From assembly GCA_028289325.1 (NCBI GenBank), contig JANQQN010000089.1, forward strand, positions 1 to 44,519: DNA of 44,519 nucleotides, given 5' to 3'. This document shows positions 16,581 through 24,428 of this stretch, piece by piece. The notes under the pieces are model-generated. The model made no database searches. It worked only from the letters and a program-made list of their open reading frames with translations, and had not been told where the DNA came from. The stretch's first letter is position 1. Each line of letters opens with the position of its first letter. A program made the position numbers and the translations under genes. This DNA comes from Myxococcota bacterium (GTDB lineage: Bacteria > Myxococcota > Kuafuiibacteriia > Kuafuiibacteriales > Kuafuiibacteriaceae).

Positions 16581-17975
16581 ATGAAAAACTCACCATCGAC
16601 CCCACAACAGTTCGACGCGATCGTCGTCGGCACCGGGCAGGCCGGGCCGATGATCGCCACTCACCTCGCGAGTCAAGGACAGCGCGTCGCGCTCATCGAG
16701 CGAGATAAGTTCGGCGGCACGTGCCTGAACGAGGGGTGTCGACCGACCAAAGCCCTGCGGGCCAGCGCGAGAGCGGCGTTCGTCGCCCGTAACAGCGCGG
16801 TTCACGGAGTGACGGCGGACGCGGTGCGGTTCGACATTCGCCAGGCCATGGCCCGGATGAGGAATATGATCGACCGGTGGCGGGAAGGGTTCGAGGGTTC
16901 CCTGCGTGCGAACAAGGGCCTGGAGATCGTCTTGGGCCACGCTCGGTTCACCGGGACCGACGACGGCGTGCACCGACTGGTGGTCGGGGATCGGGCGCTG
17001 GCTTCGAAGCACGTCGTTTTGAATGTCGGCGGCCGGGCTCGCATCCCCGACATTCCGGGCCTCGATACGATCGAACCGCTCACCAACGAATCGATCCTCC
17101 GCCTCCAGGAGGTTCCGGATCACCTGATCGTGGTGGGCGGATCATACATCGGGTTGGAGTTCGCGCAGATCTTCAGGCGATTCGGAAGCCGGGTGACGGT
17201 GATCGAAGCTTCGCCCCACGTCATCGCGCAGGAGGATGAAGACGTCAGCCAGGAGATCGAGCGGTTTCTGACCGACGAAGGCATCGATGTTTACACCAGC
17301 GCCCCCGTCGCGCGGGTGGGCCAGGTTGACGGAGGCATCGAAGTGTCGCTGCAGGACGGAACGTCGCGGGTGGGGTCGCATCTTCTGGTGGCGACCGGCC
17401 GCGTGCCCAACACGGATCGACTCGACCTCGACCGAGTGGGCCTGGCTCCGGATCGGCGTGGCTTCCTGCGCACCGACGGCACCTTCCACACCGAAGTCGA
17501 CGGCATCGTCGCGGTCGGCGACATCAACGGCCGCGGCGCGTTTACCCATACGGCCTATCAGGACGGTGAGATCTACGTGGACCATCTGCAGGGGGGGCGA
17601 CGGACCGCGGACGGCCGGGTCCCCACCTACGCTCTATTCACGGACCCGCCGCTGGGGCGGGTCGGCATGAACGACCGGGGGGCTCGCGAATCCGGACGCA
17701 AGGTGCTGCGATCGGTCTATCCTATGGCCAAGCTGACCAAAGGGGTGCTGGATGGGGAGACGAACGGCCTCATCAAGCTGCTCGTCGACGCGGAGTCCGA
17801 GCAAATCCTGGGCGCGACGTGTCTCGGGCTTCACGGCGACGAGATCGTTCAGATCGTCGGCGCTTTGATACACGCCGGGGCAAGTTATCGGGTGCTCGAA
17901 ACGATGCTGCCCATCCACCCCACCGTCTCTGAATTCTATCCGACCCTGGTCAAGCAGCTGCGGCCGCTGGACTGA
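16581..17975 (+). CDS. FAD-dependent pyridine nucleotide-disulfide oxidoreductase (mercuric reductase/lipoamide dehydrogenase-like)
   Basis: 464 aa. FAD-binding GTGQAG lies near residue 17, the redox disulfide is C48-L-N-E-G-C53, NAD(P)-binding VVGGSYIGLEFA is central, and a second FAD motif (IVAVGDING) follows. The dimerisation domain ends with the active-site His-Glu pair in HPTVSEFYP. It lacks the extra C-terminal Cys pair and the N-terminal metal-binding domain of true mercuric reductases. No lipoamide-complex genes are adjacent. It is best described as a class I flavin disulfide reductase of unknown substrate. Confidence 0.9.
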   Translation: MKNSPSTPQQFDAIVVGTGQAGPMIATHLASQGQRVALIERDKFGGTCLNEGCRPTKALRASARAAFVARNSAVHGVTADAVRFDIRQAMARMRNMIDRWREGFEGSLRANKGLEIVLGHARFTGTDDGVHRLVVGDRALASKHVVLNVGGRARIPDIPGLDTIEPLTNESILRLQEVPDHLIVVGGSYIGLEFAQIFRRFGSRVTVIEASPHVIAQEDEDVSQEIERFLTDEGIDVYTSAPVARVGQVDGGIEVSLQDGTSRVGSHLLVATGRVPNTDRLDLDRVGLAPDRRGFLRTDGTFHTEVDGIVAVGDINGRGAFTHTAYQDGEIYVDHLQGGRRTADGRVPTYALFTDPPLGRVGMNDRGARESGRKVLRSVYPMAKLTKGVLDGETNGLIKLLVDAESEQILGATCLGLHGDEIVQIVGALIHAGASYRVLETMLPIHPTVSEFYPTLVKQLRPLD

Positions 17976-17980
17976 CGACG

Positions 17981-18020
17981 GCGGTGGTGCGGTCACGGCC
18001 GGGTAGCCAGCCACCACCGC
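17981..18020. terminator. possible bidirectional terminator hairpin
   Basis: GCGGTGGTG at 17981-17989 pairs perfectly with CACCACCGC at 18012-18020 (loop 22). It lies between the convergent stops of the flavoprotein (17975) and the beta-barrel gene (18104). No U tract is seen. Confidence 0.35.
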
Positions 18021-18103
18021 GCGTTCGTACGACTGTTCCCGTTGTCGAACGCGTTGAGGGCCTCGACTCCGATTCTGGCCGGGGCGCTGAAGAGGGTATC
18101 GAA

Positions 18104-18697
18104 CTAGAAGGAGACTCCGACGAGCAGTTTGGCCTGCAGAAAAGTGTCCGACTTGCCCCCGCGGGGCCCGATGTCCGTGACCAGGCCTTGAATGACCCCG
18201 AACTGCGGACTTACGTAAACACCGGTCGTGCTTCCGTCGGCGTAAAACCCCCCCGGCTCCCAAAAGCCGAATCGGTAGCCGACCAGCGCTTCGCCGAGTA
18301 AAGTCGGGTTGCTGTAGTCTTCGCCGTCGAGCTTGTTGTTTTGGCCCCACACCCATCCGCCGAGGAGGGCCACCTCCGCGTGTAGTCCTCGCCAGATGTA
18401 TTGCCGGTATCCCACCGCGAGCAGGTACTCGTCGATCGTTTCGACGACGTCGTGTTTGACGTTGGGCCGGATGAACGCGCCCAGGAGTAGGTCGCCTCTC
18501 ACTCCCCCCGACTCGCCCCACAAAGTTCGCGAACCTCGGATGCTGATGATGCCGACCTCCGGCAGGAACGGCTGGATGAGCTCAACCTCCACCGCCCACC
18601 GGTGGGTCGGCGCCGTGGACGGGCGCGCATCGAGGCCCTCGGTCGGCTGGCCGGCGAAGGCGGTGAGGAGCAGGGTCAGCGTCGTCGCGCTCAACAT
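18104..18697 (-). CDS. putative outer-membrane beta-barrel protein
   Basis: 197 aa. The short N-terminal signal (LSATTLTLLLTAFAG) is followed by alternating strands rich in aromatics and glycine (RWAVEVELIQPF, LLLGAFIRPN, YLLAVGYRQYIW, LHAEVALLGGWVW, EALVGYRFGFW, GVYVSPQFGV), ending in a terminal Phe (LLVGVSF). An outer-membrane barrel of about eight strands fits this. The family is not recognised. It is divergent from a LysR-type regulator with 63 bp between starts, and that spacer carries inverted repeats, so the regulator probably controls it. Confidence 0.65.
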   Translation of the reverse strand: MLSATTLTLLLTAFAGQPTEGLDARPSTAPTHRWAVEVELIQPFLPEVGIISIRGSRTLWGESGGVRGDLLLGAFIRPNVKHDVVETIDEYLLAVGYRQYIWRGLHAEVALLGGWVWGQNNKLDGEDYSNPTLLGEALVGYRFGFWEPGGFYADGSTTGVYVSPQFGVIQGLVTDIGPRGGKSDTFLQAKLLVGVSF

Positions 18698-18725
18698 GCG
18701 ACGAATGATCAGGCGTGTTGCTTTC

Positions 18726-18761
18726 GATATGCTATATCCACCGACGCGAGTAGGTATATCG
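18726..18761. promoter_or_regulatory. candidate LysR operator in the divergent spacer
   Basis: GATAT-GCT-ATATC at 18726-18738 is a perfect 5-bp inverted repeat. A wider pairing joins CGATAT (18725-18730) with ATATCG (18756-18761). These AT-rich palindromes stand out in GC-rich DNA and lie between the beta-barrel gene and its divergent LysR gene. Confidence 0.45.
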
Positions 18762-19669
18762 TGAGCGATACGGATATGTCATGGTTATCCGCAGTGCCAG
18801 TGGTTCTGGCTGCGGCTCGGCGGGGCAGCGCGACGGCGGCGGCCGAGGCAATGGGGACCACGACGGCCACCGTTATTCGGCGCATCGGCGGGCTGGAGTC
18901 CGCTCTTGGGGCCCGCCTGTTCGACCGGACGCCCAATGGGCTTTTGCCCACCGCGGCGTTGGAGCTGGTGTTGCCCTGGGCGGAGCAGGTCGAGTCGGCG
19001 GCCATCGGCCTTCAGCGCGAAGTCCAGGGCCATGAGTCGGCGCCGGAAGGCAAGGTTCGGCTCGCCCTTCTTCCGGTGGTTGCGAGTCGGTTCGTCGTCC
19101 CGGCCATTCCCGCCCTTCGGGCCCGATACCCCGATATCGCGCTGGAGCTGGTCGCCAGCAGCGCCGTCGTAGATCTCGTCCGGCGGGAGGCGGACATCGC
19201 CGTGCGCACGGTCCGGCCTCAAGTGGGCGACCTGGTGGTTCAGCGCCTCGGCCGCTTTCCCCTGAGCGTCGTCGCGTCGCCGACGCTCCTCGCCGAACGA
19301 AATCCCCGCTGCCTCGACGACCTCCCGTGGGTCGCGTGGTCGAGCACCGAGCCCCAGCCCCCGGAGGCGCGATGGCAGTCGCGCCACGTCGCCGACGCGA
19401 AGGTTGTCCTGCGGGCGTCGGGGCTCGAGACCCTGATCGAAGCGGCGCGCGCGGGGGTGGGGGCGCTGGTCGTGGCCGAACCGGTGGCTGCGGTCTGTCA
19501 GGGGCTGGTGCGGGTGAATGTTCCGATCCCCCCAATGCCGCAAGGCGACATCTGGCTGGTCGCCCACCGCGCCTTGCGACCGGTGCCGAGAGTGGACGCG
19601 GTGTGGCAATGGATTCTGGCGTCATTTCGGTCAATGGAGGCCGAGGGTCGGCTCCAGCTCTCGTCGTAA
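18761..19669 (+). CDS. LysR-family transcriptional regulator
   Basis: 302 aa from GTG 18761 (ATG 18776 is also possible); the open frame continues upstream only over the divergent gene. The N-terminal helix-turn-helix (SATAAAEAMGTTTATVIRRIGGLESALGARLFDRT) is the LysR type. The substrate-binding domain (about 90-295) has the EGKVRLALLP start, READIAVRTVRP and a GVGALVVAEPVA segment. It is placed to control the divergent beta-barrel gene and itself through the palindromic spacer. The effector cannot be predicted. Confidence 0.9.
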   Translation: MSDTDMSWLSAVPVVLAAARRGSATAAAEAMGTTTATVIRRIGGLESALGARLFDRTPNGLLPTAALELVLPWAEQVESAAIGLQREVQGHESAPEGKVRLALLPVVASRFVVPAIPALRARYPDIALELVASSAVVDLVRREADIAVRTVRPQVGDLVVQRLGRFPLSVVASPTLLAERNPRCLDDLPWVAWSSTEPQPPEARWQSRHVADAKVVLRASGLETLIEAARAGVGALVVAEPVAAVCQGLVRVNVPIPPMPQGDIWLVAHRALRPVPRVDAVWQWILASFRSMEAEGRLQLSS

Positions 19670-19736
19670 GTACTTTCGCCAAAGATGTTCCGAGGGTGAT
19701 ATCGGGGTTGGCTAAATGTCGGCTGAACCAACACGA

Positions 19737-19758
19737 AGAATCACTTTTTCTAGATTCT
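19737..19758. promoter_or_regulatory. AT-rich inverted repeat upstream of the CBS gene
   Basis: AGAATC at 19737-19742 pairs with GATTCT at 19753-19758 around a T-rich centre, 32 bases before the CBS gene start. It could be an operator, or a weak terminator for the preceding LysR gene. Confidence 0.3.
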
Positions 19759-19789
19759 CTTCAAGTGAGGACAGCACTACGCTTCCATC

Positions 19790-20287
19790 ATGACCGGTCT
19801 ACATAGCGCTCGACAACTGTGTAACGCCGCGCTCATGAACGTCGACTTCGTTCGACTGTCTCCCGAACATTCGCTGCGCGACGCCATCGAGCAGATGAGC
19901 GGCCGGCGAGAGCGGTACGCCGCCGTCATTTCCGAGGAGGCATTCGTGGGGTTGGTCTGCGATCGTGATCTCCGGCTCGCCTTGCCTTCGCGGCTCCGTC
20001 GGCCGCTCGGCCGGTGGAGTGGGTCGGCCGACGACGGATGCCTGATCGACGACACGAGCGTGATGTCCGTCTGTATCCGGCGACCGTTCACCGCTCACCC
20101 TCGGGGTTCAGCCATCGCTTCGGCTCAATTCATGTTGCACAAGCAGGTGGGCTGCCTTCCGATCGTCGACGACGCTTCGGGACTGCTCGGCCTTCTGACG
20201 CTTCGGGACTTCGCTCGTATCTTCGCGGCCTTCGCCATCGGAGGTGGGCCCGCGCTGGCGGCGCCCCAAGATGCGGTAGTATCGTGA
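19790..20287 (+). CDS. CBS domain-containing protein
   Basis: 165 aa with two CBS motifs. The first (about 20-70) includes LSPEHSLRDAIEQM and AAVISEEAFVGLVCDRDL. The second (about 95-150) includes PFTAHPRGSAIASAQFML, GCLPIVDDASGLLGLLTLRDF. Such pairs usually bind adenosyl ligands (AMP, ATP, SAM) and act as energy or redox sensors. No catalytic domain is attached, so it probably regulates another protein. It precedes the NhaR-like gene by 52 bp on the same strand. Confidence 0.85.
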   Translation: MTGLHSARQLCNAALMNVDFVRLSPEHSLRDAIEQMSGRRERYAAVISEEAFVGLVCDRDLRLALPSRLRRPLGRWSGSADDGCLIDDTSVMSVCIRRPFTAHPRGSAIASAQFMLHKQVGCLPIVDDASGLLGLLTLRDFARIFAAFAIGGGPALAAPQDAVVS

Positions 20288-20339
20288 GGCGGGGTCGCGC
20301 CAGCGCGACCGGACCTCTGTCGGGTCCGACCAAGGCGCC

Positions 20340-21266
20340 ATGAAGTGGCTGAACTACCACCACCTGCTCTACTTCTGGACCGTCGTGCGCGAAGGCGGGA
20401 TTCAGCCGGCGGCGCGAAGGCTGCGGCTCACCCACCCGACCATCAGCGCCCAGCTCAAACAGCTGGAGGCTTCCCTCGGCGAAGACCTCTTCGACCGGTC
20501 GGGTCGTAGCCTGGAGCTCACGGAGACCGGTCGGCTCGCGTACCAGTACGCCGACGAGATCTTCTCGCTGGGCCAAGAGTTTCTCGAGGTTGTGCAGAAC
20601 GGGCCCAATGTCTACCGGCCGCTCCGGTTGACCGTCGGCGCCACCGGGGCGTTGCCAAAGGTCGTCGTTCGCCAGCTCCTCGCCCCGGTCTTCGGTCTCG
20701 AACAGCGCGTGCGATTGACCTGCCGGGAAGACGAGCACGAGCGGCTGCTCGCGATGTTGGCCACCCATGAGCTCGATGTCGTGTTCTCGGACTCCCCGGT
20801 CGCCGCGAGCAGCGGCATCAAAGCCTTCAACCACGTTCTCGGAGAGTCCGGGATCACGTTCTTCGCCGCTCCCGAGCTCAAGAAGAAGCTGCGGGGCCCG
20901 TTCCCGTCTTGCCTGCGGTCGGCGCCTTTTCTGGCCCCGTTGCCGAACACGACACTCGGTCGCGCGCTCACCCACTGGTTCGAAGAGCTCGACGCGCGGC
21001 CGGAGACCGTCGCCGAAATTCAGGACAGCGCGCTGATCAAGGCATTGGGCCACGAAGGCATCGGCGTGTTCTGCTTGCCGACGGTCGTCGAGGATGAAGT
21101 GACGAAACAGTATCGGGTCCGCGTCCTCGGCCGAACCAAGGATATTCGTGAACGCTTCTACGCGATCTCGCCGGAGCGTCGGCTTCGCAATCCTGCGGTC
21201 GTGGCCATCTGCGCCGCGGCGAGAAGCACCATGAGCGAAGACGAAGACGTGGCGCAACGTCTGTAG
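20340..21266 (+). CDS. nhaR: NhaR-like LysR-family transcriptional activator
   Basis: 308 aa. The N-terminus (MKWLNYHHLLYFWTVVREGG) with RLTHPTISAQLKQLEASLGEDLF is the NhaR-type helix-turn-helix, distinct from most LysR proteins. The effector domain includes LRLTVGATGALPKVV and ELDVVFSDSPV. In E. coli NhaR activates the Na+/H+ antiporter gene in response to sodium. No nhaA is seen here, but a NaChBac-like sodium channel and a TerC/Alx transporter lie just downstream. Ion or pH control is therefore a reasonable inference, not shown by sequence. The gene is convergent with the DUF4136 lipoprotein, with 7 bp between stops. Confidence 0.88.
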   Translation: MKWLNYHHLLYFWTVVREGGIQPAARRLRLTHPTISAQLKQLEASLGEDLFDRSGRSLELTETGRLAYQYADEIFSLGQEFLEVVQNGPNVYRPLRLTVGATGALPKVVVRQLLAPVFGLEQRVRLTCREDEHERLLAMLATHELDVVFSDSPVAASSGIKAFNHVLGESGITFFAAPELKKKLRGPFPSCLRSAPFLAPLPNTTLGRALTHWFEELDARPETVAEIQDSALIKALGHEGIGVFCLPTVVEDEVTKQYRVRVLGRTKDIRERFYAISPERRLRNPAVVAICAAARSTMSEDEDVAQRL

Positions 21267-21273
21267 ACAACGC

Positions 21274-21873
21274 TTAGGACCGGTGAGGAAGCCGGGTCAG
21301 AATGCGCAGCACGATGTCCGAAGTGCCGGTGATGACGCGGTCGGCGTTGATCCGATGTCGTGCCCATCCTGACCACACCACCTGCATCGTTTTGGCGTCT
21401 TGAAGCCGGACCACGATCTGCTTGTCGACCTGTCGCGGGGGTGCAACGTCGAACGGAATGAGGTCGCCGAAGATGGCGCCGTCTCCGGCCGATGGAATCA
21501 TCGCGACCTGCTCCGCAACCGTGGGTCCCGCCGGAACGCCGACCGGCGCCGCTGCGACGGCGAAGGTCACAAGCAGGTCGGCGGTCTCAGCTTCGCTTCG
21601 AACGAAGCCACGAGCGCGCATGACCCGATGGATGGCGTGATTGACCACGGTCGCCGCCTCAGGACTGGACGAGGTGGGACTGTCCACCGCCTCCGATACG
21701 ACTCGGTAGGTCTTATAGGTCGCCGATTGGAGGAGAGGATCCGCGTTATGTCCCACCGTCGGCGCCGACGCGCATGCGGCGAGTGCGACCCCCGCCCCGA
21801 CGAGCAACGCCGTACGTCCGATTCGGCCGAGCCGGAAGCGTCCATCGGATTTGGGCGTCGCAGCGATCCTCAT
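21274..21873 (-). CDS. DUF4136-type lipoprotein
   Basis: 199 aa. The lipobox L-A-A-C follows a hydrophobic stretch (TALLVGAGVALAAC). The mature part has ATYKTYRVV, then VNHAIHRVMRARGFVRSE, ADLLVTFAVA and a C-terminal LQDAKTMQVVWSGWARHRI segment, the usual DUF4136 pattern. The middle carries an unusual Ala/Pro insertion (AAAPVGVPAGPTVAE). It is probably in the outer membrane, facing the periplasm; function unknown. It is divergent from the sodium-channel gene. Confidence 0.8.
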   Translation of the reverse strand: MRIAATPKSDGRFRLGRIGRTALLVGAGVALAACASAPTVGHNADPLLQSATYKTYRVVSEAVDSPTSSSPEAATVVNHAIHRVMRARGFVRSEAETADLLVTFAVAAAPVGVPAGPTVAEQVAMIPSAGDGAIFGDLIPFDVAPPRQVDKQIVVRLQDAKTMQVVWSGWARHRINADRVITGTSDIVLRILTRLPHRS

Positions 21874-22024
21874 ATTTTCAAAGTGAACGCTTCGGCTTCA
21901 GTTCGCTAGATCCGAAATGTCGACACCTACATGGAGGTATCACCGACAGATCCTTTTCCAGACATTGTTAGCGAAGTACTGAAACCTGATGAAAAATGCG
22001 GTCGGCTTGGGTAAGGGGCGGGCC

Positions 22025-22876
22025 ATGATTCACGCAAGCGACGGTCCAGTGGACGAACCTGCATCATCCCGCCCGCCGCGCGGTCGAAGAGCGGATCTAG
22101 CTCGGCTCATCGAGTCGCCCGCCGTCACCATCGGGGTGTCGGCGGTGATCGTGTTGAACGCGATCGTTCTCGGGCTCGAGACCAGTAGCGGGCTGTCATC
22201 GGAAGCTCGTGCGACCCTGCAGATGATCGACGACCTGTGTCTGGCGTTCTTCGTGGTCGAGTTGTTGGTCCGCGCCTATGCCTTCGGAGGCGGATTCCTC
22301 CGAGATCCGTGGAGCGTATTCGATGCCGTGGTGGTCAGCGTCGCCCTCGTACCGAGCACCGGCCCCCTGTCGGTTCTGCGTACTTTGCGGGTCCTGCGCG
22401 TGCTTCGGTTGCTGTCCGTTGCCCCCACGATGCGGCGGGTCGTCAATGGACTGCTGGCCGCCGTGCCGGGGTTGATGTCCATCATGGGCATCATGGCCAT
22501 CATCTTCTACGTCAGCGCGGTGATCGCGACCGGTCTGTATGGCGCCACGTTTCCCGAATGGTTCGGAAGCCTCGGGCGATCGGCCTATACGCTGTTTCAG
22601 GTCATGACCCTCGAGAGCTGGTCGATGGGCATCGTGCGGCCGATCATGAACGAGCATCCCCTCGCCTGGGTGTTCTTCATTCCTTTCATCCTCATCGCGA
22701 CCTTTACGCTTCTGAATCTGTTCATCGCGGTCATCGTCAACGCGGTGCAGAAGGTCCAACAGGAGACCTTGGCCGTTCAAAGGGCCGCTGCCGACGATCA
22801 GCGCCAGCAGATTCTCAGCGAGCTATCGCAGATCGAAGCGAGCTTGGAGAAGCTTCGGCGCGGACTGGACGGCTGA
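22025..22876 (+). CDS. NaChBac-like voltage-gated ion channel
   Basis: 283 aa from ATG 22025, preferred over ATG 21989 because AAGGGG lies six bases before it. It has six membrane segments. S4 is VLRTLRVLRVLRLLSVAPTMRR, with Arg at roughly every third position. The pore loop reads T-L-E-S-W-S-M, with the selectivity Glu at residue 197, matching the TLESW filter of bacterial sodium channels. The C-terminal tail (VQKVQQETLAVQRAAADDQRQQILSELSQIEASLEKL) is a predicted coiled coil for tetramer assembly. It conducts Na+ across the inner membrane on depolarisation, by family knowledge. Confidence 0.93.
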   Translation: MIHASDGPVDEPASSRPPRGRRADLARLIESPAVTIGVSAVIVLNAIVLGLETSSGLSSEARATLQMIDDLCLAFFVVELLVRAYAFGGGFLRDPWSVFDAVVVSVALVPSTGPLSVLRTLRVLRVLRLLSVAPTMRRVVNGLLAAVPGLMSIMGIMAIIFYVSAVIATGLYGATFPEWFGSLGRSAYTLFQVMTLESWSMGIVRPIMNEHPLAWVFFIPFILIATFTLLNLFIAVIVNAVQKVQQETLAVQRAAADDQRQQILSELSQIEASLEKLRRGLDG

Positions 22877-22879
22877 CCT

Positions 22880-22898
22880 GTGTCGGTGAGCTCGACAC
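22880..22898 (+). terminator. small hairpin after the channel gene
   Basis: GTGTCG (22880-22885) pairs with CGACAC (22893-22898) four bases past the channel stop codon, with a seven-base loop. No U tract is present, so its termination role is uncertain. Confidence 0.3.
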
Positions 22899-22985
22899 CT
22901 GTTGTAGAGATATCGTTCTAGTCCTGACCGGCCCAGTGCCTATTTTCGACATTACGGCGCTCGTGGGTGCCGTCCTGACGACGAC

Positions 22986-23924
22986 ATGCCGACAACCATC
23001 GCGCCTACGCTTCTTTGGGTCGCCTTCGCCCTGTTCATCGCCGCCATGCTCGCCCTCGACCTGGGGGTCATGCGGCGAAACGCCCATCGCATCGGGACTC
23101 GAGAGGCAGCGGCCTGGAGCGTGCTGTGGGTTCTGCTCGCCGTAGCGTTCAACGTGGGCATCTACGTGTACTTCGGCTCGGGGCCCGCGCTGGAGTTCAC
23201 GACCGGTTATCTCATCGAAAAAGCGCTGGCCGTCGACAACATCTTCGTCTTCGCGATCATCTTCGCCGCCCTCCGCATCCCCGACATCTATCAACACCGG
23301 GTGTTGTTCTGGGGGATCATCGGCGCCGTCGCGCTGCGGGCAGTGATGATTGGGCTCGGGAGCGCGGTGTTCAGCCGCTTCGAGTGGGCGGCGCAGGTGT
23401 TCGGCGTTCTGCTGATCATCACCGGACTGAAGTTCATGAGCCAGTCGACATCGGAGACCAAGGAGAACAAGACGCCGTGGTGGGTCGGCTGGATCAAGGA
23501 CCTCATTCCCGTGACCGACTCGGTGGAGGGCGGACGCTTCGTGGCCAAGTCAAACGGCCGATGGATGGCGACGCCTCTTCTCGTCGCCCTCGTGGTGGTC
23601 GAGGTCAGTGACGTCATCTTCGCGCTCGACTCGGTGCCCGCGATCTTCGCCGTCACCAAAGATCCGTTCATCGTCCTGACTTCAAATATCTTCGCCATTC
23701 TCGGGCTTCGTTCGATGTACTTTTTGCTGGCCAGCTTGCTGGACGAATTTGCGTACTTGAAGCCTGGTCTGGCCGCAGTCCTGACATTCGTTGGCCTCAA
23801 GATGGCGCTGGCCTCGGTCATCCATGTTCCGACCAGCGTCTCGTTGGCGGTGATCACGCTGATCCTGGCCACGTCGATCTTGGCGTCGATCGTCGTCAAT
23901 CCTTCGCCGCGGCGGTGGTCCTGA
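22986..23924 (+). CDS. TerC/Alx family membrane transporter
   Basis: 312 aa with about nine membrane helices. The family signature is present: LALDLGVMRRNAH, LEFTTGYLIEKALAVDNIFVF and VEVSDVIFALDSVPAIFAVTKD, with paired Asp residues inside the membrane. The length (about 310-320 aa) and the loop in the middle match the Alx subgroup, linked to manganese export and alkaline response in E. coli. No clear yybP-ykoY riboswitch is visible in the 109-bp leader. It follows the sodium-channel gene on the same strand. Confidence 0.9.
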   Translation: MPTTIAPTLLWVAFALFIAAMLALDLGVMRRNAHRIGTREAAAWSVLWVLLAVAFNVGIYVYFGSGPALEFTTGYLIEKALAVDNIFVFAIIFAALRIPDIYQHRVLFWGIIGAVALRAVMIGLGSAVFSRFEWAAQVFGVLLIITGLKFMSQSTSETKENKTPWWVGWIKDLIPVTDSVEGGRFVAKSNGRWMATPLLVALVVVEVSDVIFALDSVPAIFAVTKDPFIVLTSNIFAILGLRSMYFLLASLLDEFAYLKPGLAAVLTFVGLKMALASVIHVPTSVSLAVITLILATSILASIVVNPSPRRWS

Positions 23925-23966
23925 CGAACATCGAGTGCGGGGCAACGATGTGCCGCGGCCGAGACG

Positions 23967-24428
23967 TCAGGATCGGTCGTTGGGTCCGCGGGCCTTGATC
24001 TGGTCCTTCAGCCCCAGCGACTGGATCTTGTGAGACAGGGTCCGAACGGGTATTCCGAGGTGTTCGGCGGCCCGCGTCTTGTTGTTCCCACAGTGGGCGA
24101 GCGCGTCGAGGATCAGTCGAGACTCGAAGGCGCGCAGCTGCGCACGCAGATCGCCACGGGCGCTCGGTTCGTGGGACGCCGGCGATACGGTTGACGGGGC
24201 CCCTATCGACTCGGGAAGGTCGCCCACGTCGATCACGTCCCGCAGCGCCATAATCACCGCCCGGTCGACGACGTTTCGTAGCTCGCGGACGTTGCCCGGC
24301 TACCCGTGGCGCTCGAGCGCGTCGAGCGTAGAATCGGAAAAGTATCGGCCCGTGCCGCCCGCTCCCGCGGCCTTGCGCAGGAAGAGTTGCACGAGAGGTC
24401 GGATCTCTTCTCGGCGATCGCGCAAGGG
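23967..24428 (-). pseudogene. remnant of a sigma-54-dependent transcriptional activator (5' truncated, in-frame amber)
   Basis: The minus-strand reading gives the end of a sigma-54 AAA+ domain: VPLRDRREEIRPLVQLFL, then GRYFSDSTLDALERHG, an amber codon (24300-24302), PGNVRELRNVVDRAV, and a C-terminal Fis-type helix-turn-helix (ESRLILDALAHCGNNKTRAAEHLGIPVRTLS). In intact activators the motif is W/Y-P-G-N-V-R-E-L, so the stop sits exactly at the aromatic residue and needs only one base change. Everything upstream (receiver or FHA sensor, Walker A/B, GAFTGA loop) is gone. The homology stops at about 24,428, where a plus-strand kinase fragment begins. Confidence 0.8.

Noticed and set aside
18602-18760. 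Upstream extension of the LysR frame
   Set aside because: It overlaps the divergent beta-barrel gene in antisense; the LysR helix-turn-helix starts just after GTG 18761.
24306-24425. N-terminal 40 codons preceding the kinase DFG segment in the same frame
   Set aside because: These codons are the antisense of the sigma-54 activator remnant and have no kinase homology, so they were not counted as part of the kinase gene.
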